Under the pieces are notes generated by a model. That model was not told the origin of the DNA and made no database searches. It saw only the letters and a list, made by a program, of their open reading frames with translations. Made by a program: the position numbers and the translations under genes. From NCBI GenBank assembly GCA_937936695.1, contig CALHCK010000258.1, forward strand, positions 1 to 8,514: a DNA stretch of 8,514 nt. Reading direction: 5' to 3'. Origin of the DNA: an uncultured Polaribacter sp. GTDB taxonomy: Bacteria > Bacteroidota > Bacteroidia > Flavobacteriales > Flavobacteriaceae. Shown piece after piece: positions 1 through 5,657 of this stretch (position 1 is the first letter of the stretch; each line of letters opens with the position of its first letter).

Positions 1-1
1 A

Positions 2-34
2 GCAAAAAAATATGCTGCTCAATATAATAGGTAA
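2..34 (+). CDS. Possible 3' end of an upstream gene (partial)
   Basis: Reading from base 2, ten codons give AKKYAAQYNR and then a TAA stop at 32-34. A strong rho-independent terminator follows 40 bases later on the same strand, so a plus-strand gene should end here. This frame gives a hydrophilic, helical-looking tail, and I prefer it to frame 1, which stops at 25-27 after an odd CCSI tail. Too little is visible to name a product; the gene lies outside the window. Confidence 0.35.
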   Translation, partial: AKKYAAQYNR

Positions 35-74
35 ACTATTACAGACAAAACATAAAATAGAATTCTTATATTGT

Positions 75-110
75 AACCGTTCAAAAAATACTTTTTTGAA
101 CGGTTTTTTT
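75..110 (+). terminator. Rho-independent terminator of the upstream gene
   Basis: A perfect 14-bp inverted repeat, AACCGTTCAAAAAA (75-88) and TTTTTTGAACGGTT (92-105), encloses a 3-base loop, TAC, and is followed by five more T (106-110). The T run follows the hairpin only on the plus strand, so it ends transcription of the gene finishing near 34. It lies 14 bases before the transporter ATG at 125. Confidence 0.85.
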
Positions 111-124
111 ATAAAATAAAAGTT

Positions 125-1432
125 ATGTTAAAAATAGGAGATAAAAAATTAATAAATGCTTGGGCATTTTATGATTGGGCTAATTCTGTATATTCTTTAG
201 TAATAAGTACCGCCATTTTTCCTATTTATTACACAAATTTAACAACTACAAAAGGTTTTGCAAATGCAGAAGGTAAAATAGCGTTTTTAGGAATGTTGTT
301 AAACCCAACTACGTTGTATAATTATGCGTTGGCTTTCTCTTTTTTAGTAGTCGCTTTTTTATCTCCAATGTTGTCTGGTATAGCAGATTATGCAGGCAAT
401 AAAAAGAAGTTTTTAAAGATATTTTGCTTTTTAGGTGCTTTTTCTGTAATGAGTTTGTTTTTTTTTACAGGAAAAGAGACTTTATGGGTAGGTATTGTTT
501 TTACTATTTTGTCTAGTATTGGTTTTTGGGGAAGTATTGTTTTTTATAATGCATATTTACCAGAAGTAGCTCATCCAGAGCAGCAAGACAATGTAAGTGC
601 AAAAGGATTTATGTTAGGGTATTTTGGTTCTATTTTATGTTTAGTGTTGTGTTTAATTTTAATAGAAACAAGTGTCTTTGGTTTTTTTAATAAACAATTA
701 GGTACTCAACTCTCTTTTGTTTTTGTTGGTTTATGGTGGATTGGTTTTGCTCAAATAACTTACGCAAAGTTACCTAAAGAAGAAAAAAAAATATTACCTA
801 AAGATAATTATTTTAAAAAAGGGATACATGAACTTAAAAAAGTAGCAAAAGAACTTTTTGCTTACAGAGAGTTAAAAATTTTTCTAATAACATTCTTTCT
901 GTTAAGTGTAGGTGTACAAACTATTATATTAATGGCAGGTATATTTGGTACAATTTTAGGCTTACCAACATTAAACTTAATATTAACTATTTTACTAGTG
1001 CAATTTGTAGGTATTTTAGGAGCGTTTCTTTTTTCTAGATTATCTAATAAAATAGGAAATATAAAAGCACTTAAATTAACAATACTTATATGGGGGCTTG
1101 TTTGTTTTATCGGTTTTAATTTAACCAAAGAAACACCAAATATTCAATTGTATTTTTATATTTTAGGAGGATTAATTGGTTTGGTGATGGGAGCAATACA
1201 ATCTTTAGCAAGATCTACTTATTCTAAATTATTACCTAAAACAGAGGATACTACTTCTTATTTTAGTTTTTATGACGTTACTGAAAAAATATCACTAGTT
1301 ATTGGTATGATAGTTTTTGGAATCTTAAACGCTAAATTATCTATACAATCTAGTGTCTTGTCTTTAGGAGTGTTTTTTGTTGCAGCGTTTATATGTCTTA
1401 GCTTTATGAAAAAGACAGAACATGTTAAATAA
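125..1432 (+). CDS. UMF1-family (Atg22-like) major facilitator transporter
   Basis: This is a 435-residue inner-membrane protein with about twelve hydrophobic segments, a usual length for a bacterial major facilitator. The N-terminus (NAWAFYDWANSVYSLVIST, about residues 11-29) is the hallmark of the UMF1/Atg22-like branch. Other supporting stretches are the charged loop GIADYAGNKKKFL (85-97, the motif A position), YNAYLPEVA (141-149), GAIQSLARSTYSKLLP (356-371) and FSFYDVTEKIS (380-390). A basic, lysine-rich loop around 214-245 separates the two six-helix halves. Related yeast Atg22 exports vacuolar amino acids, but substrates of the bacterial members are mostly unknown, so I name none. The ATG at 125 starts immediately before the family signature; there is no Shine-Dalgarno sequence, as is usual in this phylum. 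The gene stands alone on the plus strand and ends 13 bases from convergent murB. Confidence 0.9.
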   Translation: MLKIGDKKLINAWAFYDWANSVYSLVISTAIFPIYYTNLTTTKGFANAEGKIAFLGMLLNPTTLYNYALAFSFLVVAFLSPMLSGIADYAGNKKKFLKIFCFLGAFSVMSLFFFTGKETLWVGIVFTILSSIGFWGSIVFYNAYLPEVAHPEQQDNVSAKGFMLGYFGSILCLVLCLILIETSVFGFFNKQLGTQLSFVFVGLWWIGFAQITYAKLPKEEKKILPKDNYFKKGIHELKKVAKELFAYRELKIFLITFFLLSVGVQTIILMAGIFGTILGLPTLNLILTILLVQFVGILGAFLFSRLSNKIGNIKALKLTILIWGLVCFIGFNLTKETPNIQLYFYILGGLIGLVMGAIQSLARSTYSKLLPKTEDTTSYFSFYDVTEKISLVIGMIVFGILNAKLSIQSSVLSLGVFFVAAFICLSFMKKTEHVK

Positions 1433-1445
1433 AAGGCAATTAAAA

Positions 1446-2453
1446 CTAAATAACATTAACTTCTATTTCTAAAGAAATTTTAAAATTTGTATAAACAGTA
1501 TCTTTAATTTTCTCTGCTAATTTAAAAACTTCTAAACCCGTTGCATTTCCATAATTAACTAAAACGAGAGCCTGTTTGTCATGCACTCCGCAATTACCAA
1601 ATCTCTTTCCTTTAAAACCAGCTTGCTCTATTAACCAACCTGCCGGAATTTTAATTTCACTATCAGAAACTTTGTAAAAGGGTAGAGTAGGGTATTCTTT
1701 TTGAATCTCTAAAAAATCTTCTTTAGAAATAACAGGATTTTTAAAAAAGCTACCACTATTACCAATTTCTTTTGGGTTTGGTAATTTAGAATTTCTAATA
1801 GCTATTACTGCGTCAGAAATTGTTTTTAAGTTCCTGTTTATAATTCCTTTTCCTTTTAATTCAGTTTCTATAGCTCCATAAGAAGTGTTAAAAACGTGGT
1901 TGCTTTTTGTTAATTTAAAACTAACAGCCGTAATTATATATTTATTTTTTTCTTCTTGCTTAAAAATTGAGTTTCTGTATCCAAATTTACAATCAGCATT
2001 AGAAAAAGTGGTTAATTTTTGGGTGTCTATATTTAAAGCTTCAACTTTTGTAATACAGTCTTTAACCTCTACACCGTAAGCACCAATATTTTGTATAGGA
2101 CAAGTGCCAACATTACCAGGTATTAAAGATAAATTTTCTAACCCTCCGTAGTTTTCAGATACACACCATAAAACAAATTCATGCCAATTTTCACCTGCAT
2201 TTACAGTGAGGTATACATTAGAATCATCTTCTTTGTCTATAGAAATTCCCTTTGTATTTATATGAACAACAAGCTTATTTATATCTTTAGTTAATAGCAT
2301 GTTACTTCCTCCAGAAATTAAAAAAACATCTTTTTCTTTTTTAAGGAGCTGTTGTAATTGATATACAGAATCTATAGATACAAAGCGTTTTGCAATAACA
2401 TCAATACCAAATGTATTGTATTCTTTTAATGATATGTTATTTAGTATCGTCAA
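1446..2453 (-). CDS. murB: UDP-N-acetylenolpyruvoylglucosamine reductase (MurB)
   Basis: MurB is the cytoplasmic FAD enzyme that uses NADPH to reduce UDP-GlcNAc-enolpyruvate to UDP-MurNAc, the second committed step of peptidoglycan synthesis. The 335 residues match the type I (E. coli-like) form. Visible motifs are SLKEYNTFGID at the N-terminus, the FAD-binding GGSN (48-51), IPGNVGTCPIQNIGAYG (111-127), YRNSIFK (159-165, with the active-site Arg160), GNSGSFFKNP (231-240, with the probable proton-donor Ser235) and Glu329 in SLEIEV near the end. The start is TTG at 2451-2453, one base after the aminotransferase stop. An in-frame stop lies only seven codons upstream, no ATG lies between, and the family N-terminus begins right here, so TTG is well supported. 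Translation is probably coupled to the aminotransferase gene. Confidence 0.96.
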   Translation of the reverse strand: MTILNNISLKEYNTFGIDVIAKRFVSIDSVYQLQQLLKKEKDVFLISGGSNMLLTKDINKLVVHINTKGISIDKEDDSNVYLTVNAGENWHEFVLWCVSENYGGLENLSLIPGNVGTCPIQNIGAYGVEVKDCITKVEALNIDTQKLTTFSNADCKFGYRNSIFKQEEKNKYIITAVSFKLTKSNHVFNTSYGAIETELKGKGIINRNLKTISDAVIAIRNSKLPNPKEIGNSGSFFKNPVISKEDFLEIQKEYPTLPFYKVSDSEIKIPAGWLIEQAGFKGKRFGNCGVHDKQALVLVNYGNATGLEVFKLAEKIKDTVYTNFKISLEIEVNVI

Positions 2454-2454
2454 A

Positions 2455-3645
2455 CTAATCTTTGTATTCTTTTAAAGCTTTAGCTATAATTTCTACAGAT
2501 CTTATTAGGTCTTTTTTGTTTAAAACATAAGCTATTCTAATTTGATTTTTACCTTGTCCTTCGGTAGAATAAAAACCACTTGCCGGAGCTACCATTACAG
2601 TTTCATTATTATCACTAAAACTTTCTAACATCCATTGGGCAAAATCATCAGAATCTTTAACAGGTAGTTCTACCAAACAATAAAAAGCTCCTTTAGGTTT
2701 GGTAACTACTAAACCTTTTATTTTTTGTAGCTGTTCTATTAAAGTATTTCTTCTTCCTATATATTCTTCTATAATTTCGTCAAAATAACTTTGTGGAGTT
2801 TCTAAAGCAGCTTCACTAGCAATTAAAGCATAGGTAGGCGGACTTAAACGTGCTTGGGCAAACTTTTTTATTGTTTTTAAAAAAGCACTGTTTTTGGAAA
2901 CAATACAACCAATTCTAGCTCCGCACATGCTGTAACGTTTAGATACAGAATCTATAATTATTGCATTTTCTTCTAAACCTTTTACTGTTAGTATAGATAT
3001 ATGTTCGTAACCGTCATAAGTAAACTCTCTGTAAACCTCATCTGCTATTAAAAATAAATCGTGTTTTAAAACAATTTCTTTAAGTTGATTTATTTCTGCT
3101 TCAGAGTATAAGTTTCCTGTAGGATTACCTGGATTGCAAATTAAAATTGCTTTTGTTTTTTTAGTGATAAGTTTCTCAAAATCTTCAATTTTAGGAAGTG
3201 AAAAATCATCTTCAATTTTAGAAATTACAGGAACAATAGTAACACCAGAAGCAGTAGAAAAACCACTGTAATTAGCGTAAAAAGGTTCTGGTACAATAAT
3301 TTCATCACCAAAATCAGTAATACTACCAATGGTAAACAACAAAGCTTCTGAAGCTCCTGTGGTAGCAACAATGTCATCTGAAGTTACATTTACATTATGC
3401 TTGTTGTAATAATTAGCCAATTTAGCTCTATATCTACTAGAACCTTCTGACTGGGCATATTCTAATGTTTTTATATCTGCGTTTTTTACAGCGTTTAAAG
3501 CAACTTCTGGGGTTTCAATATCTGGTTGACCAATATTTAAATGAAATACCTTAATGCCTCTTGTCTTTGCGTCTTCTGCATATGGCACTAGTTTTCTTAT
3601 TGGAGATTCAGGCATCTGAATTCCTTTGTTAGATATTAAAGGCAT
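2455..3645 (-). CDS. PLP-dependent class I/II aminotransferase (aspartate aminotransferase-like)
   Basis: This 396-residue cytoplasmic enzyme is a fold-type I aminotransferase of the aspartate/aromatic aminotransferase superfamily and should move an amino group between an amino acid and a 2-oxo acid. Visible features are LNIGQPDIETP (36-46), the cofactor-stacking aromatic in PFYANY (Tyr123), NPGNPTG (171-177), the Asp202 that pairs with the pyridine nitrogen in ADEVYREF, the Schiff-base lysine Lys236 in DSVSKRYSMCGARIG, and the substrate carboxylate-binding arginine Arg370 in QIRIAYV. All catalytic residues are present. Substrate preference cannot be read from the sequence; aspartate is the usual annotation, with aromatic or branched amino acids as alternatives. 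The ATG at 3643-3645 gives a full-length N-terminus; a second ATG at residue 11 is less likely. It is the first gene of a two-gene unit with murB. Confidence 0.93.
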   Translation of the reverse strand: MPLISNKGIQMPESPIRKLVPYAEDAKTRGIKVFHLNIGQPDIETPEVALNAVKNADIKTLEYAQSEGSSRYRAKLANYYNKHNVNVTSDDIVATTGASEALLFTIGSITDFGDEIIVPEPFYANYSGFSTASGVTIVPVISKIEDDFSLPKIEDFEKLITKKTKAILICNPGNPTGNLYSEAEINQLKEIVLKHDLFLIADEVYREFTYDGYEHISILTVKGLEENAIIIDSVSKRYSMCGARIGCIVSKNSAFLKTIKKFAQARLSPPTYALIASEAALETPQSYFDEIIEEYIGRRNTLIEQLQKIKGLVVTKPKGAFYCLVELPVKDSDDFAQWMLESFSDNNETVMVAPASGFYSTEGQGKNQIRIAYVLNKKDLIRSVEIIAKALKEYKD

Positions 3646-3661
3646 ATATAATTTTAATGTT

Positions 3662-3676
3662 AAAAATGCAAATTTG
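3662..3676 (-). promoter_or_regulatory. Probable promoter -7 element of the aminotransferase-murB unit
   Basis: On the minus strand this reads CAAATTTGCATTTTT, ending 16 bases before the ATG. CAAATTTG matches seven of eight positions of the Bacteroidota -7 consensus TAnnTTTG. The same 15-base string with two changes occurs upstream of the fur-like gene at matching distance. The core forms a 10-base palindrome, GCAAATTTGC (3668-3677), so a protein-binding site is an alternative. No good -33 TTG is seen at the usual distance, which weakens the call. Confidence 0.4.
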
Positions 3677-3768
3677 CGAAATAAATTTTATTTATACGAT
3701 TTTATTGTAGAAACTTTAATATTTAAATTTTATTAAGTGCGTATTCGTATATTTTGTACTTTTTAATC

Positions 3769-3803
3769 AAAAAAAAAGCATCTTTCTAAGAGAAAAATGC
3801 TTT
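3769..3803 (-). terminator. Rho-independent terminator after purA
   Basis: Read on the minus strand, AAAGCATTTTTCT (3803-3791) and AGAAAGATGCTTT (3787-3775) form a 13-bp stem with one T-G wobble and a CTT loop. It is followed by six further T (3774-3769). It begins 20 bases after the purA stop and closes the rel/fur/purA series. On the plus strand the stem is followed by AATTTTTTT, so it could work weakly in both directions, although no plus-strand gene is seen there. Confidence 0.85.
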
Positions 3804-3823
3804 AATTTTTTTAGAATAAGGCA

Positions 3824-5095
3824 TTACCTCATAATTGTTTGTTTTCTATCTGGACCTACAGACACAATAGATACCGGAACTCCTGTTTCTTTTTCTATAA
3901 AGGCGACATAGTCTAGTAAATTTTGTGGTAGCTCATCGGCAGATGTCATTTTTGTTAAATCATCTTCCCATCCTTTAAATTCAGAATAATTTACAGATAC
4001 GTTTTCTGGTTCAATGTTGTATGGTAAATGTTCTATTTCTTCTCCTTTGTAATTATAAGAAGTACAAACTTTTAAAGTATCAAATCCAGAAAGAACATCT
4101 CCTTTCATCATCATTAATTGTGTAACACCATTTACGTCTACAGCATATTTTAAGGCTACTAAATCTAACCATCCACAACGTCTTGGTCTTCCTGTTGTTG
4201 CTCCAAATTCGTGACCAACTTTTGCCATAGTAGCTCCATCTTCATCAAATAATTCTGTTGGAAAAGGACCTGAACCAACACGAGTAGTATAGGCTTTAAA
4301 AATTCCAAAAACTTCTCCAATTCTGTTAGGAGCAACACCTAAACCAGTACAAGCACCAGCAGCAGTAGTATTAGAAGATGTTACAAAAGGATAAGTACCA
4401 AAATCTATATCTAATAAAGAACCTTGTGCACCTTCTGCTAAAATTGTTTTCTTTTCTTTAATAGCTTTGTTTAAAAACTCTTCGCTATCAATAAATTGTA
4501 ACGTTTTTAATTTATCAATTCCTTTACAGAACTCAACCTCTAATTCTTCTAAATTATAATCTATCTGCACATCAAAAAACTCTAACATTTTAAGGTGCTT
4601 TTCAGTTAAAGCGTCGTATTTTTCTTTCCAGTTATCTAATTCTAAATCTCCAACACGCATACCATTTCTTCCAGTTTTGTCCATATAAGTTGGTCCAATA
4701 CCTTTAAGAGTAGAGCCTATTTTAGCTTTTCCTTTAGATGTTTCTGATGCTGCATCTAATAACCTATGTGTAGGTAAAATTAAGTGAGCTTTTCTAGAAA
4801 TTAATAGCTTAGATGTATAATCTATATTGTGTTTATCTAAGTTTTCTAATTCTTTTTTAAAGATTACAGGGTCTATAACAACACCATTACCTACAACATT
4901 TAATGCTGTTTTATGAAAAATTCCTGATGGAATTGTATGTAAAACGTGTTTTGTTCCATCAAAAATTAAAGTATGTCCTGCATTTGGACCACCCTGAAAG
5001 CGTGCAATGATGTCATAGTTTTTGGTAAGTACGTCTACGATTTTACCTTTTCCTTCATCTCCCCATTGCAATCCTAGTAATAAATCTACAGCCAT
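3824..5095 (-). CDS. purA: Adenylosuccinate synthetase (PurA)
   Basis: PurA joins IMP and aspartate with GTP hydrolysis to make adenylosuccinate, the first committed step from IMP to AMP. The 423 residues are the usual bacterial length. The N-terminus carries GLQWGDEGKGKIVD (8-21), with the phosphate-binding glycine-rich loop and the probable catalytic base Asp13. NAGHT (38-42) carries the catalytic acid His41. Further conserved blocks are GSTLKGIGPTYMDK (127-140), EGAQG (221-225), TTGRPRRCGWLDLVA (300-314, IMP and aspartate binding) and VGPDRKQTI near the end (guanine site). Nothing is missing. The ATG at 5093-5095 gives the standard MAVDLLLGLQ start. Only 40 bases separate it from the fur-like stop, with no promoter apparent, so it is probably transcribed with the upstream fur-like gene. 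A strong terminator follows. (p)ppGpp inhibits this enzyme in several bacteria, which makes the nearby rel gene relevant. Confidence 0.98.
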   Translation of the reverse strand: MAVDLLLGLQWGDEGKGKIVDVLTKNYDIIARFQGGPNAGHTLIFDGTKHVLHTIPSGIFHKTALNVVGNGVVIDPVIFKKELENLDKHNIDYTSKLLISRKAHLILPTHRLLDAASETSKGKAKIGSTLKGIGPTYMDKTGRNGMRVGDLELDNWKEKYDALTEKHLKMLEFFDVQIDYNLEELEVEFCKGIDKLKTLQFIDSEEFLNKAIKEKKTILAEGAQGSLLDIDFGTYPFVTSSNTTAAGACTGLGVAPNRIGEVFGIFKAYTTRVGSGPFPTELFDEDGATMAKVGHEFGATTGRPRRCGWLDLVALKYAVDVNGVTQLMMMKGDVLSGFDTLKVCTSYNYKGEEIEHLPYNIEPENVSVNYSEFKGWEDDLTKMTSADELPQNLLDYVAFIEKETGVPVSIVSVGPDRKQTIMR

Positions 5096-5135
5096 TAGTT
5101 GTGTAATTTGTTGTTTGTATTTCTTGTATTGTTAA

Positions 5136-5585
5136 TTAAGATTTGTTCTTTTTTGTCCCGTAAAAATATAATGAATGACTGTGAATATCAATATCAAAAA
5201 TATCTTCTATGGTTTTTTTTATAACTTGAATTCTTGGATCACAAAATTCTTTTACTTCTCCAGAGTCTGTAAAAATAACATGATCGTGGTTTTTGTCAAA
5301 AAAACTTTTTTCGTAACGTGCCATAGACTGACCGTCGAATTGATGTTTTCGTACCAAATTGCAATCCAAAAGTAAATCTATAGTGTTGTAAAGTGTTGCT
5401 CTACTAACTCTATAGTTTTTGTTTTTCATTTTTATATATAGAGATTCTATATCAAAATGCTCATCTACAGCATAGATTTCTTGAAGAATAGCATAGCGTT
5501 CTGGAGTTTTTCTATGCTTCTTTTCTTCTAAGTAAGAAGTAAATACTTTTTTAACTATTTCTTGATTTTCAAGAGAATTACTCAT
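5136..5585 (-). CDS. Fur-family transcriptional repressor lacking the structural zinc cysteines
   Basis: This 149-residue protein has the Fur layout: an N-terminal winged helix (about 10-88) with HRKTPERYAILQEIY and the recognition-helix region RVSRATLYNTIDLLL (59-73), then a metal-binding dimerisation domain (about 89-143). Candidate regulatory metal ligands remain: His43, Glu92, the HDH triad (100-102), Glu113, and His135/His137. The Cys-x-x-Cys that normally follows HDH is replaced (VIFTDSGEVKEF, with Phe105 and Ser108), and the C-terminus stops at YFYGTKKNKS without the second cysteine pair. Cys115 is the only cysteine left in that domain. It therefore probably folds without the usual structural zinc, or represents a branch distinct from Fur, Zur and PerR. 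The metal or signal sensed cannot be told from sequence. The ATG at 5583-5585 is well placed. It sits between rel and purA, 72 and 40 bases away. Confidence 0.9.
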   Translation of the reverse strand: MSNSLENQEIVKKVFTSYLEEKKHRKTPERYAILQEIYAVDEHFDIESLYIKMKNKNYRVSRATLYNTIDLLLDCNLVRKHQFDGQSMARYEKSFFDKNHDHVIFTDSGEVKEFCDPRIQVIKKTIEDIFDIDIHSHSLYFYGTKKNKS

Positions 5586-5600
5586 TTATAAAATTTTTAC

Positions 5601-5615
5601 AAAAAGGCAAATTTA
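5601..5615 (-). promoter_or_regulatory. Probable promoter -7 element of the fur-like/purA unit
   Basis: On the minus strand this reads TAAATTTGCCTTTTT; TAAATTTG is an exact match to the Bacteroidota -7 consensus TAnnTTTG. It ends 15 bases before the fur-like ATG, implying a very short leader. A TTTG lies upstream (5633-5630) but only 14 bases from the -7 element, shorter than the usual spacing of about 17-23, so the -33 assignment is weak. It would allow fur-purA expression independent of rel. Confidence 0.45.
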
Positions 5616-5657
5616 CAGATATTTCTTAACAAAATAATACTTTTAATGCATTGATAT

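Larger units (their letters stand above)
3646..3823. other. Intergenic spacer between the aminotransferase start and the purA stop
   Basis: This 178-base spacer separates two minus-strand transcription units. It holds the purA terminator (3769-3803) and the probable aminotransferase promoter (3662-3676). The stretch between them (about 3680-3768) is nearly pure A/T, and I see no reading frame or structured RNA in it. Confidence 0.6.

Noticed and set aside
12..119. Small plus-strand ORF of 35 codons starting at ATG 12
   Set aside because: It runs straight through the terminator hairpin and has no recognisable protein character; a chance open frame in AT-rich DNA.
862..1128. Minus-strand open frame of 88 codons
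   Set aside because: It lies wholly inside the transporter gene, whose plus-strand product has clear family motifs; an antisense shadow.
1885..2079. Plus-strand open frame of 64 codons
   Set aside because: Antisense to conserved murB sequence, no family features.
5175..5375. Plus-strand open frame of 66 codons
   Set aside because: Antisense to the fur-like gene's metal-binding domain; its composition is explained by the opposite strand.
5645..5652. AATGCATT palindrome just after the rel stop
   Set aside because: Too short for a terminator stem and lacking a loop; expected by chance in AT-rich DNA.
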